This document shows positions 35,419 to 44,460 of a stretch of 64,000 nucleotides of DNA, one piece after another; positions within the stretch are counted from its first letter, which is position 1, and each line of letters starts with the position of its first letter. The notes under the pieces were generated by a model that did no database searches, was not told the DNA's origin, and saw nothing but the letters and a program-made list of their open reading frames with translations. Origin of the DNA: Spirosoma aerolatum (GTDB taxonomy: Bacteria > Bacteroidota > Bacteroidia > Cytophagales > Spirosomataceae); NCBI RefSeq assembly GCF_002056795.1, contig NZ_CP020104.1, positions 2,739,001 through 2,803,000 of the forward strand, given 5' to 3'. The translations under genes were made by a program, and so were the position numbers.

Positions 35419-38400
35419 GTGCTTAAGTCTAGCTCATTCATTCTTCTGCTTACACTGCTTGCCGCCATTTTTGGGCGAATGGCAGACGTGTATGCGCAAA
35501 AGAACAAACCGGTTCCCGCTAAACCGGTGGCAGTAGGAAATGATGGGCACCTGACGTACACTCCCGACGAGCGCGGCAATCGCATTCCCGACTTTTCGTA
35601 TTGCGGCTATAAAGCAGGTAACGAGGTCATCCCGAACGTAGCAATCAGGGTAGTTGTGCCGGTTCGGAAAGGTGATGCGACCCGGCGTATTCAGGCCGCA
35701 CTAGACTATGTGGCATCGCTACCGCTGGGCAATGATGGGTTCCGGGGAGCGGTTTTACTCGAAAAAGGGGTGTACGAAGTAGCCGGAAGCTTGCGTATCA
35801 ACGCTTCGGGCGTGGTGCTACGGGGTAGCGGCATGAACGCTGGCGGAACCACCCTTCTGGGCACAGGAACCAGCCGCGACAACGTACTTACTATTTCGGG
35901 AAAAGCAGATCGGCAATCAGCAACAGCAATCACCATTTCAGACGCCTGCGTGCCGGTCAATGCGACAAAAATGCACGTAACGAACCCAACTGCTCTCAAG
36001 GTTGGGGGTTTCGTGCAGATACGGCGACCTTCTACTAAAGAGTGGATTCAGAAACTCGGCACCGATACGTTTGGCGGTGGCCTTTCGGCATTAGGCTGGA
36101 AACCGGGTCAACGCGATCTGCACTGGGATCGGCAGATTATGGCCATCAACGGCACGGAACTGACCCTCGATGCACCCATTACAACAGCCCTGGATTCGAC
36201 CTATGGCGGAGGTACGCTGGCCAGCTACAACTGGCCAGGCCGGATCACCCAGGCGGGGGTCGAAAATCTCCAACTCGAATCTGCCTACGACAAGGCTAAT
36301 CCCAAAGACGAAGATCATCGCTGGATGGCTGTTGTACTCGAAAATGTTCAGGATGCCTGGGTTAGGCAGGTTGTTTTTCGACATTTCGCTGGCTCAGCGG
36401 TAAACATTCAGGAAACCGCCCGACGCATCACCGTCGAAGATTGCCAATCGCTGGCTCCCGTTTCCGAAATCGGTGGCGAACGTCGTAATACGTTTTTTGT
36501 GCGTGGCCAACAGGTTCTTTGTCAGCGTTTATATGCCGAATCGGGTTACCATGATTTTGCCGTCGGATTCTGTGCGGCTGGCCCTAATGCCTTTGTGCAG
36601 TGCGAATCCCATTTGCCGTACAGTTTCAGCGGCAGTATCGACAGTTGGGCATCGGGGGTGCTGTTCGATGTTGTAACGATCGATGGTAATGCCCTGCGCT
36701 TTGCCAATCGTGGGCAGGACGAGCAGGGCGCTGGCTGGAATGCAGCTAACAGCGTTTTCTGGCAGTCGACAGCCGCCCGCGTCGATTGTTACCAGCCCCC
36801 AACGGCACAAAACTGGGCGTTCGGCATCTGGGCGCAGTTTGCGGGGGATGGCTATTGGGACAATGCCAACGAGCATATTCAACCCCGGAGTTTGTATTAT
36901 GCGCAACTGAAAGACCGTCTGGGTGATAAGGTAGCTGATAGAGCCATCCTGCTGCCGGTAGAGTCCGAAGCATCGAGTAGCCCGAAAATTGAAGTGGCTG
37001 CGGCACTGACTAAACAGGCTGTCAGTCCGGCGCCAACTTTGTACGATTTTATCATGGCCGCTCCCAGTCGGCAAGCCATTTCAACAGCGTCGAACGCTCC
37101 GTCTATCGACGCCATTGGCACTCCCAAAGAAACGGCTGCTGCAAAGTCGGACCGCCGACCGGCCGAGCCGATGCAGGTTCTGCACGGAAAACTCGTTCGG
37201 GGAGCCAAACTCCTGACTGGTACACGGCAGGAAGTCACCTGGTGGAACGGTAGCGCACGACCTTATGGCCTACCGAATGCCAAACCGCACATTACCCGAT
37301 TTGTACCCGGTATGACGGGGCGCGGCCTGACCGACAATCTGGATGCCATGACCGATTCGATGAAGGCCGATAATATTCTGGCTATCGACCACAACTATGG
37401 CCTTTGGTACGACCGTCGCCGGGACGATCACGAGCGGATTCGTCGGATGGATGGCGACGTGTGGGCACCGTTTTATGAACTACCCTTCGCCCGTAGCGGC
37501 AAAGAAACCGCCTGGGATGGCCTCAGCAAATATGATCTGACGAAATACAATGCCTGGTACTGGAATCGCCTGAGGCAATACGCTGACCTCGCTGATCAAA
37601 AAGGACTGATACTCATTCACGAAAATTATTTCCAGCACAATATTATTGAAGCGGGGGCGCACTATGCCGATTTCCCCTGGCGACCGGCCAACAACATCAA
37701 TCATACGGGATTCCCGGAGCCAGTACCGTATGCCGGGGACAAGCGAATTTTCATGGCCGAGCAGTTTTACGATGTCTCGCATCCGGTTCGTCGGGCGTTG
37801 CATCGGGCTTATATCCGCAAATGCCTCGACAACTTCACGGGCAATACGGGGGTGGTGCAACTGATCGGTGCCGAGTTTACCGGGCCACTGCCTTTCGTCC
37901 AGTTCTGGCTCGACGTAATCGGTGAATGGCAGAAGGAAACGGGCCGAAAAGCAACGATTGGCTTGAGCACGACCAAAGATGTTCAGGATGCGATTCTGGC
38001 GGATGTCAAGCGGGCGTCGCTGGTTAATCTGATCGATATTCGGTACTGGTATTACCAGGCCAACGGTACGGCCTATGCACCGGCAGGTGGGCAAAATCTG
38101 GCTCCGCGCCAACACGCCCGACTGACTCCTCCGAAAAAAACATCGTTCGAGCAGGTGTACCGGGCGGTTTGTGAATACCGTCAGAAATTCCCCGAAAAAG
38201 CCGTCACCTATGCCTCTGATAGTTACGACTCAATGGGTTGGGCGGTGCTGATGGCGGGCGGCTCCATGCCAAACGTGCCCCCAGTAACCGATCCGCAATT
38301 TTTGACCGATGCCACCCAGATGCAGCCAATGGAGTTGCCGCAAAAACCAGCTAATCAATGGGCGATGGGCAGCGAAAAAACGGGCTACATCATCTACGTA

Positions 38401-38589
38401 GAAGGTAATACCCCTGTTGAGCTTGACCTGACCAAATCGGTCGGTTCATTTTCGGTGAGTTACATCAACCCCAAAACGGGCGTTTTAACCAAATCGAAAG
38501 AGGCTGTAAAAGGGGGCGGTATGGTTAGTCTGAAAAAACAGAGCGACGGACCTGAGGTGATTTGGGTAAAAAAAAGTAAAGGGCTATGA
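35419..38589 (+). CDS. Large exported beta-helix plus barrel-like glycan-active protein
   Basis: A 1056-residue protein starting at GTG 35419 with a signal peptide (about 1-26). Residues about 45-520 look like a pectate lyase superfamily beta-helix (AIRVVVPVRKGDATRRIQAALDYVAS, GAVLLEKGVYEVAGSLRI, GVVLRGSGMNAGGTTL). A linker (about 520-590) leads to a second domain (about 600-970) with LAIDHNYGLWYDRRRDDHERIRR, IHENYFQHNII and FLDVIGEWQKETGRK-like segments that suggest a TIM-barrel hydrolase; I recall such proteins as DUF6298, not certain. A small C-terminal beta domain ends it. Likely acts on pectic side chains. Stop overlaps the next ATG (ATGA). Confidence 0.8.
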   Translation: MLKSSSFILLLTLLAAIFGRMADVYAQKNKPVPAKPVAVGNDGHLTYTPDERGNRIPDFSYCGYKAGNEVIPNVAIRVVVPVRKGDATRRIQAALDYVASLPLGNDGFRGAVLLEKGVYEVAGSLRINASGVVLRGSGMNAGGTTLLGTGTSRDNVLTISGKADRQSATAITISDACVPVNATKMHVTNPTALKVGGFVQIRRPSTKEWIQKLGTDTFGGGLSALGWKPGQRDLHWDRQIMAINGTELTLDAPITTALDSTYGGGTLASYNWPGRITQAGVENLQLESAYDKANPKDEDHRWMAVVLENVQDAWVRQVVFRHFAGSAVNIQETARRITVEDCQSLAPVSEIGGERRNTFFVRGQQVLCQRLYAESGYHDFAVGFCAAGPNAFVQCESHLPYSFSGSIDSWASGVLFDVVTIDGNALRFANRGQDEQGAGWNAANSVFWQSTAARVDCYQPPTAQNWAFGIWAQFAGDGYWDNANEHIQPRSLYYAQLKDRLGDKVADRAILLPVESEASSSPKIEVAAALTKQAVSPAPTLYDFIMAAPSRQAISTASNAPSIDAIGTPKETAAAKSDRRPAEPMQVLHGKLVRGAKLLTGTRQEVTWWNGSARPYGLPNAKPHITRFVPGMTGRGLTDNLDAMTDSMKADNILAIDHNYGLWYDRRRDDHERIRRMDGDVWAPFYELPFARSGKETAWDGLSKYDLTKYNAWYWNRLRQYADLADQKGLILIHENYFQHNIIEAGAHYADFPWRPANNINHTGFPEPVPYAGDKRIFMAEQFYDVSHPVRRALHRAYIRKCLDNFTGNTGVVQLIGAEFTGPLPFVQFWLDVIGEWQKETGRKATIGLSTTKDVQDAILADVKRASLVNLIDIRYWYYQANGTAYAPAGGQNLAPRQHARLTPPKKTSFEQVYRAVCEYRQKFPEKAVTYASDSYDSMGWAVLMAGGSMPNVPPVTDPQFLTDATQMQPMELPQKPANQWAMGSEKTGYIIYVEGNTPVELDLTKSVGSFSVSYINPKTGVLTKSKEAVKGGGMVSLKKQSDGPEVIWVKKSKGL

Positions 38590-39863
38590 GATTTTTCAGC
38601 ATAAATAAAACCTCAGCAACGCGCTTTTGTCCTTCCGGGGAACGAGGAATCTCAAGCCTTCCTATTCGTAGCGTTGAGATTCCTCCTATCGTCGGAAGGA
38701 CAAAAAAGGTAGGGCGGATTAGTGTCCAAACCCTAACCTTTGTACTCGCTCTCTTCATCCAAACCTACGCGCAGGATACGGTTCGTTATGTCGGCACCAC
38801 CTTATCCAATGTCGATTATCACCACGGGCAGTTGAGTCCGGCGGTGGGTGTACATAACATTCAGGTGTTTCGGGCCAATCGGGAGCACCCTGAACTAGCG
38901 GGTGGTACCAACTGGACCTACAACCATGCGCCTATGCTGGCATACTGGAACCAGACGTTCTACCTGCAATACCTCAGCAATCCGGTTGGTGAACACGTTC
39001 CACCGGGGCAAACGCTGCTGCTGACTTCAAAAGACGGGTATTCCTGGTCGAAACCGACCATTATTTTTCCCCCGTATAAAATTCCCGATGGCTGGAAGAA
39101 AGAAGGTCGCCCGGAAGTCGCTAACGATTTGTATGCGGTCATGCACCAGCGTATGGGTTTCTTCACTGCTAAGAATGGCAGGCTATTGACACTGGCTTTC
39201 TACGGTATCGTGATGGGGCCCAAAGATGATCCCAACGACGGCAACGGCATTGGTCGGGTGGTGCGTGAAATTTATGCAGATGGCACGTTTGGGCCGATTT
39301 ACTTCATTCGATACAATTCATCCTGGGACAAGGCGAAATCGGCATATCCGTTCTATACCCGTTCGAAAGACAAGGGGTTTGTGGAGGCCTGCAACGAACT
39401 GCTGGCGAATCCGCTGATGATGCAGCAGTGGGTAGAAGAGGCCGACCGCAACGATCCGCTTATTCCGCTCAAAAAAGACATAAAGGCATTCAGCTACTAC
39501 CATTTGCCCGACAATCGGGTGGTGGGGCTTTGGAAACACGCCCTGACCAGCATCAGCAAGGATGAGGGTAAAACCTGGCTCTACAATCCGCTACGGGCAC
39601 CGGGCTTTGTGAACAGCAACGCCAAAATCTGGGGGCAACGCACCTCCGATGGGCTATTCGCCACTGTCTATAATCCGTCGGAATTTCGCTGGCCGCTGGC
39701 CGTTTCAACCAGTAAGGATGGGCTGAACTATACTAATCTGCTGCTGGTCAATGGCGAGATCACGACGATGCGGTACGGTGGGGCGTATAAATCATACGGT
39801 CCCCAGTATGTACGAGGTATTGAAGAAGGCAACGGTACGCCCCCGACGGTAATCTGTGGGTGA
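38586..39863 (+). CDS. BNR-like beta-propeller protein, 5' part of a frameshifted gene
   Basis: 425 residues, first part of one gene that continues at 39860-40561. The start ATG overlaps the previous stop (ATGA). The first 45 or so residues are encoded by a palindrome (38625-38705); a signal peptide-like stretch follows (VQTLTFVLALFIQTYAQ). Then comes a five- to six-bladed propeller with blade motifs such as LLLTSKDGYSWSKP, SISKDEGKTWLYNP and VSTSKDGLNYTN (Asp-box like). It ends NGTPPTVICG only because of one missing C in the run at 39840-39844; adding it gives NGTPPDGNLWVTYSMNKEDIW. Possibly a lyase or exo-hydrolase of the block. Confidence 0.75.
   Translation: MRFFSINKTSATRFCPSGERGISSLPIRSVEIPPIVGRTKKVGRISVQTLTFVLALFIQTYAQDTVRYVGTTLSNVDYHHGQLSPAVGVHNIQVFRANREHPELAGGTNWTYNHAPMLAYWNQTFYLQYLSNPVGEHVPPGQTLLLTSKDGYSWSKPTIIFPPYKIPDGWKKEGRPEVANDLYAVMHQRMGFFTAKNGRLLTLAFYGIVMGPKDDPNDGNGIGRVVREIYADGTFGPIYFIRYNSSWDKAKSAYPFYTRSKDKGFVEACNELLANPLMMQQWVEEADRNDPLIPLKKDIKAFSYYHLPDNRVVGLWKHALTSISKDEGKTWLYNPLRAPGFVNSNAKIWGQRTSDGLFATVYNPSEFRWPLAVSTSKDGLNYTNLLLVNGEITTMRYGGAYKSYGPQYVRGIEEGNGTPPTVICG
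38625..38705. repeat. Interrupted inverted repeat within the 5' end of the propeller gene
   Basis: Outer arms 38625-38637 / 38693-38705 and inner arms 38644-38655 / 38674-38685 pair; 6-7 nt between them do not. The core GTCCTTCCG...GAGGAATCT resembles those at 48960 and, more loosely, 42933. Confidence 0.85.
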
Positions 39864-40561
39864 CCTACAGCATGAACAAGGAGGATATCTGGGTATCGAA
39901 AATTCCGGTATCAATCACTGGTGATGTATCGACTCACCCGAACGAAACCTTTGCGCTGATGCCTGCCGGTGATGAATTGACATACTGGAACCTCTACAGT
40001 CCACTATACGCGTCGGCAAAAATCGAATCGGTAGCAGGTGCGAGAGCGCTGGTGCTTCGGGACAAAGACCCCTTCGATTACGCCAAAGCCGAGCGAGTAA
40101 TCCCTGATTCGAAGAAGCTGGCTGTCGAGTTTACGGTCGTCCCTCAGCAAGCCAACAAAGGCACACTCCAGATTGAATTTCAGGACGCCAAAGGCAACGC
40201 GGCCGTTCGACTGATGTTCGATGCGGATAGCCTGTTCAAAGCCAAAGTTGGCTACCGTGATTCGGGGATTCAGAAATATGAAGCTACTAAACAGTACGAC
40301 GTACGGATCGAGCTGGACCGCGACAAACGGATGTTTACAGCCTTCGTTAACGGCCAGCCTAAAGGAACCAGGCTATTTTTCGCGCCGGTGGCTTCGTTTC
40401 GCCGGGTAGTTTTCCGAACGGGTGGGGTTCGCCGGTTTCCCGATGCCGATACACCCACCGATCAGAACTACGATCTGCCCAAAGCGGGCGAACTGGAAGC
40501 CGAAGCGGTGTTTGTAATCAAGTCATTCAAAACGAGTTCGTTGCCGTCACGCGCTGAATAG
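39860..40561 (+). CDS. 3' part of the frameshifted propeller gene, with beta-sandwich domain
   Basis: 233 residues, and the natural continuation of 38586-39863 once one C is added to the run at 39840-39844. It starts in the last propeller blade (WVTYSMNKEDIWVSKIPV) and continues into a laminin G/LamG-like or DUF1080-like beta-sandwich (about 60-225: AVEFTVVPQQANKGTLQIEFQDAKGNAAVRLMFD, YDVRIELDRDKRMFTAFVNGQPKG). On its own it lacks a signal peptide, which supports fusion to the upstream part. The two parts together would give about 658 residues. Confidence 0.75.
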   Translation: MTYSMNKEDIWVSKIPVSITGDVSTHPNETFALMPAGDELTYWNLYSPLYASAKIESVAGARALVLRDKDPFDYAKAERVIPDSKKLAVEFTVVPQQANKGTLQIEFQDAKGNAAVRLMFDADSLFKAKVGYRDSGIQKYEATKQYDVRIELDRDKRMFTAFVNGQPKGTRLFFAPVASFRRVVFRTGGVRRFPDADTPTDQNYDLPKAGELEAEAVFVIKSFKTSSLPSRAE

Positions 40562-40671
40562 AACACAGATTTTTATGATGGTTATGATCAATTAAGATTT
40601 GCCATTGTGTCTATTGATAATCAGTTTTTTAACTAAAAAATAAATCATAACCATCATAAAAATCTGTGTTC
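40561..40671. repeat. 28-bp perfect inverted repeat over a start codon
   Basis: Arms 40561-40588 and 40644-40671 pair exactly, with a 55-nt loop. The right arm contains the GTG start (40666-40668) of the next gene, and the left arm begins at the last base of the previous stop codon. Confidence 0.95.
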
Positions 40672-42186
40672 CATAAACTGTTAGCTACCTTTTTCTTCCT
40701 CCTTTCACCACAACTGAAAGCGGAGATTGTATTGCCGCGCATTCTGGGGCATAACATGGTGCTACAGCAGGGAAAACCCTTGGCTATCTGGGGAAAAGCT
40801 GCGGCTGGCGAGACCATAACGGTTCAGTTTGCCGGGCAAAATCTCACAACCTCAGCCGATGCCGCCGGGGCATGGCGCGTTACCCTGAAACCGCTCAAAG
40901 CGTCGGCCATACCAGCTGAACTGGTCATTTCCGGGACGAATACGATCCGACTGCAAAACATTCTGGTGGGTGAAGTCTGGCTGTGTTCCGGGCAGTCGAA
41001 CATGGAGTACACGATGCGGAAAAACAGCAAAGTGAACCCGGCACTGGCTACTCAACCCGTCGATGGACACAATCCCGTTGAAGAGTTATCCTTTGCGCAC
41101 AATCCACAGATTCGGATTTTTCTGGTCAACCGCAAAGAGTTGAGCAAGCCCGATTCACTCCATCGCGGGTGGGGCGTGGCAGCAGATTCAGCGTTACGGT
41201 CGTTCTCCGCACCCGCTTATTTCTTCGCCAAAGAGCTTTACAAAAACCTGAACGTACCAATTGGTGTCATCTCGTCGGCCGTACCGGGTAGCCGGATTGA
41301 ACCGTGGATTTCGGAGACTGCTTTTCGTGAAGATATTTTTTACACGAATCAGAAGATTGACGGAGAACCGGGCAAATTTTATGAGCCGATGATTCATCCG
41401 CTGGTGCCGTTTGCCATAAAGGGTTTTCTGTGGTATCAGGGCGAATCCAATTGTTTTCTGAACGAAACCGTCACCTATTCGCACAAGCTCAAAACGCTGA
41501 TTACAAGCTGGCGAGCTGCCTGGTCAGATCAGAAACTACCGTTTTATTACGTCTCGCTGGCTCCGTTCAAGTACTCCGAATCGAAGCAGAAGATTGTGTT
41601 GAGCAAAGAAACCTTGCCCGAGTTCCGCGAAGCGCAGGAATGGGTGTTGACCATGCCCAACACAGGCATGATTACCACAACCGATCTGGCTGCTGACTTG
41701 TCCGATATTCATCCGCCTTTCAAATGGGAAATCGGTCGGCGGCTGGCCCTGCTGGCATTAGCCAACACCTACAACAAAGCTGACATCGTTGCCGAAGGGC
41801 CTGTCTTTGACAAGATGACGGTAAAAGGACGCTCCGCTGAGCTGACGTTCTCGCAAATCGGTAGTGGTCTGGTTAGCAAAGACGGTCAACCGCTTACGGG
41901 CTTTACGGTGGCTGGGGCCGATAGCGTTTTTGTTCCGGCTCAGGCGCGTATCGACGGCAAACGTGTGCTTGTTTCGTCTCCCAGTGTGGCGCATCCGATA
42001 GCCGTTCGTTTTGCCTGGGACGAAGCCGCCCAACCAAATCTGTTCAATAAAGAAGGGCTTCCCGCCCGGCCATTTCGAACGGATAATCCGCTCAAGGGTA
42101 AGCGCCTATTGGAACATAATCGCTCAGCAACGTCGGATCGTCGGAACGGACGTTCGACTCAATCAATAACCCGAAACAACCAATGA
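40666..42186 (+). CDS. Sialate O-acetylesterase-like SGNH esterase
   Basis: A 506-residue exported esterase starting at GTG 40666, with signal peptide about 1-19. Catalytic Ser111 lies in WLCSGQSNMEY; the block LWYQGESN carries the conserved Gly/Asn region, and the Asp-x-His pair is in ADLSDIHPPFKWEIG (about 340-355). It would remove acetyl groups from an acetylated glycan; in this context pectin or its side chains are more likely than sialic acid. The last 25 residues (HNRSATSDRRNGR...) look unstructured. The stop overlaps the DUF3826 ATG (ATGA). Confidence 0.9.
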   Translation: MFHKLLATFFFLLSPQLKAEIVLPRILGHNMVLQQGKPLAIWGKAAAGETITVQFAGQNLTTSADAAGAWRVTLKPLKASAIPAELVISGTNTIRLQNILVGEVWLCSGQSNMEYTMRKNSKVNPALATQPVDGHNPVEELSFAHNPQIRIFLVNRKELSKPDSLHRGWGVAADSALRSFSAPAYFFAKELYKNLNVPIGVISSAVPGSRIEPWISETAFREDIFYTNQKIDGEPGKFYEPMIHPLVPFAIKGFLWYQGESNCFLNETVTYSHKLKTLITSWRAAWSDQKLPFYYVSLAPFKYSESKQKIVLSKETLPEFREAQEWVLTMPNTGMITTTDLAADLSDIHPPFKWEIGRRLALLALANTYNKADIVAEGPVFDKMTVKGRSAELTFSQIGSGLVSKDGQPLTGFTVAGADSVFVPAQARIDGKRVLVSSPSVAHPIAVRFAWDEAAQPNLFNKEGLPARPFRTDNPLKGKRLLEHNRSATSDRRNGRSTQSITRNNQ

Positions 42187-42881
42187 AAAAGACACTCACC
42201 CTTTGTGTGTTGGTGGCTGCTATTGCCCTAACCGTTCCCGCTTACAGTCAGGAGCAATCAACCAAACCGGCCGTTCCTTCGGCTGATGCCAAAATCAAGG
42301 CAGATGCCGAACTGGATAAGAAAGCGGCCGAGTGGATTGCTTCGCTGAACCTGAACGATGCGCAAAAAGAAAGTCGCCTGACCAACGTGGTCGCAACGCA
42401 TCTGAAAGCCGTCCGCGACTGGCATAATGAGCATCCGGCCAGTACGGTTCCGGCAGGCATTAATCCTCTAACGGGTAAACCGCTATCCGAGCTTGACCGC
42501 CAACTAATTGCCGATTCGGCCATTCCGGCAACGGTTCATCAGGCATTGATGATGGGGCTGCAAAACGATCTGGATAAAAACCAGGTCAACGCCATTCTGG
42601 ACAAATACACCATCGGTAAAGTGGCTTTCACGATGAACGGCTACCGGGCTATTGTCCCCAATATCACTCCTACCGAAGAAGCAACGATTCTGGGCTTTCT
42701 GGAGCAGGCCCGCGAACAGGCAGTCGATTACAAAAGCATGAAAGAAATCTCGGCCATTTTCGAGATCTACAAAACCAAATCAGAACAGTATCTGAACGCC
42801 AACGGCCGCAACTGGCGGGAGATGTATAGTGCCTACACTGCAGCCATCAAAGCCAAAAAAGCCGCCGAGAAGAAGCCGTAA
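42183..42881 (+). CDS. DUF3826 family exported protein
   Basis: A 232-residue protein with signal peptide about 1-22 (ending VPAYSQ). The mature part is a helical DUF3826 domain: DKKAAEWIASLNLNDAQKESRLTNVVATHLKAVRDWHNEHP, VHQALMMGLQNDLDKNQVNAILDKYTIGKVAFTMNGYRAIVPN. The family occurs next to pectate lyases and related enzymes in Bacteroidota; function is not established. Translationally coupled to the esterase by a 4-bp overlap. Confidence 0.92.
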   Translation: MKKTLTLCVLVAAIALTVPAYSQEQSTKPAVPSADAKIKADAELDKKAAEWIASLNLNDAQKESRLTNVVATHLKAVRDWHNEHPASTVPAGINPLTGKPLSELDRQLIADSAIPATVHQALMMGLQNDLDKNQVNAILDKYTIGKVAFTMNGYRAIVPNITPTEEATILGFLEQAREQAVDYKSMKEISAIFEIYKTKSEQYLNANGRNWREMYSAYTAAIKAKKAAEKKP

Positions 42882-42932
42882 GGGGTATTAGTTAACGTGA
42901 ATAATGGAGGATTTACGAATAGAATAATACTC

Positions 42933-43018
42933 GTTTTTTGTCATCCCGACCTAAGGAGGGATCTTGGGCAAGGGACTATTTACCGAAGATCCCTCCTTAG
43001 GTCGGGATGACAAAAAAC
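42933..43018. repeat. 33-bp perfect inverted repeat
   Basis: Arms 42933-42965 and 42986-43018 pair exactly, with a 20-nt loop. The core TGTCATCCCGA...GGAGGGATCTT resembles the elements at 38625 and 48960. It sits in a 271-bp gap between DUF3826 and the next propeller gene. Confidence 0.95.
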
Positions 43019-43152
43019 AATAGTATAAACAACTGACAATCAGTGGAAAATTGCAGATTCTATCCGTTGTTCACGTTAGTTATCAGGATAATTTGAGATT
43101 CCTCCCTGGGGACTAGGCGTACCAGTCGGAATAAAAAAAAAGAGATAAAAAA

Positions 43153-44286
43153 ATGACGATGAAAACCCTCTATACAACCCTTTTCTTCTGTCTTACCCTG
43201 CTTAGCTCGTCAGTAGCGCAACTGGCTAAATGGCAGTCGGGATTGGTGGTGGATGAGTTTGTGGTCGAAAATCCGCCATTTCCGGAAAGCCATGCAGCTA
43301 CGATTGTCGAAACCCCGACGGGGCTGGTGTCGGCCTGGTTTGGCGGTACTAAAGAGCGTAATCCAGATGTATGTATCTGGGTGAGTCGGCAGGAAAAAGG
43401 GCACTGGCTACCTCCGCAAAACGTAGCCAACGGCATCATCAATGATACGCTTCGGTATGCCTGCTGGAACCCGGTGTTGTATCAAATTCCGAAAGGTGAT
43501 CTGATGCTGTTCTACAAAGTCGGTCCGAGTCCCTCGAAATGGTGGGGAGAATTGAAAACTTCCTCAGATGGCGGCCGTACCTGGTCGACCGCACGTAAGC
43601 TACCCAACGGCTACCTTGGCCCGGTCAAGAATAAACCCGTTCTACTCGCCAACGGAAATCTGTTCTGCCCGAGCAGTACCGAAGGCGACGGCTGGAAACT
43701 ACATTTTGAAATCACCCCCGACTTCGGTAAAACCTGGCGAAAAATCGGTCCGATCAACGCCGACCGAACGCTGAATGCCATCCAGCCGAGCATTCTGACG
43801 TACGGGAACGGTAAACTACAAATTCTGGCACGCAGCAAAGACCGGGCTATTCTTGAATCCTGGTCGATGGATAACGGTGAAACCTGGTCACCACTGGCCA
43901 AAACATCGCTGCCCAACAACAACTCCGGCACCGATGCAGTCACCCTGAAAGATGGTCGGCAGGTGCTGGTCTATAACCATGTATTGCCACCGGGCAATCT
44001 GGCGAAAGGGCCACGTACGCCCCTGAACTTAGCCGTATCGAACGATGGTAAAAACTGGTTGGCAGCCGTCATTCTGGAAGATTCTCCCATCAGTCAGTAT
44101 TCGTACCCCTCCGTGATTCAGACCAGCGATGGAATGATCCATGTGATCTACACCTGGCGTCGGCAGAAGATCAAGCACGCGGTCATTGACCCTAAAAAGC
44201 TAAAACTAAAACCCATTGAAAACGGTATCTGGCCTGCATTGGACGGCTACATAGCGCCTGTAGCGAACGAGATAACGAAAGAGTAG
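43153..44286 (+). CDS. Exo-alpha-sialidase-like (BNR_2) beta-propeller protein
   Basis: A 377-residue exported protein with signal peptide about 1-22 (ending SSSVAQ). A six-bladed propeller with Asp-boxes (SSDGGRTWS, TPDFGKTWR, SMDNGETWS, SNDGKNWL) and the opening PPFPESHAATIVETPTGLVSAWFGGTKERNPDVCIWV, typical of the PF13088 group. The FRIP motif of true sialidases is absent. Members of this group occur in polysaccharide utilisation loci and may be lyases or glycosidases for uronate- or rhamnose-containing glycans. It has no close similarity to the propeller at 38586. Confidence 0.9.
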   Translation: MTMKTLYTTLFFCLTLLSSSVAQLAKWQSGLVVDEFVVENPPFPESHAATIVETPTGLVSAWFGGTKERNPDVCIWVSRQEKGHWLPPQNVANGIINDTLRYACWNPVLYQIPKGDLMLFYKVGPSPSKWWGELKTSSDGGRTWSTARKLPNGYLGPVKNKPVLLANGNLFCPSSTEGDGWKLHFEITPDFGKTWRKIGPINADRTLNAIQPSILTYGNGKLQILARSKDRAILESWSMDNGETWSPLAKTSLPNNNSGTDAVTLKDGRQVLVYNHVLPPGNLAKGPRTPLNLAVSNDGKNWLAAVILEDSPISQYSYPSVIQTSDGMIHVIYTWRRQKIKHAVIDPKKLKLKPIENGIWPALDGYIAPVANEITKE

Positions 44287-44290
44287 AAAA

Positions 44291-44440
44291 TACCCCACCC
44301 TAATCCCTCCCCTTAACATATGGGGAGGGACTTTTTGGAGTCCATCTCATGGCCTTCCTCTGGAAAACAGACAAAAGACTATTCGGATTCCGCATTATGC
44401 CCCTCCCCTGAAATCAGGGTAGGGGTTGGGGTGGGGTTGA
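44291..44440. repeat. Two inverted CCCCACCC-type elements
   Basis: The left unit (44291-44329) and right unit (44400-44438) are inverted, imperfect copies of each other. Each also folds alone (CCCTCCCC / GGGGAGGG at 44305-44312 / 44322-44329). They lie between the propeller gene and the Fe-alcohol dehydrogenase. Confidence 0.75.
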
Positions 44441-44460
44441 TTTGAACAAGACAATAACGA

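Noticed and set aside
36529..38115. Long antisense frames (181 and 211 codons) in the beta-helix/barrel gene
   Set aside because: Shadows of the coding strand; no start signals, no domains, and sense-strand protein is continuous.
43153..44286. Calling this a true sialidase
   Set aside because: Asp-boxes are present but the FRIP arginine motif is missing and no sialic acid genes are nearby.
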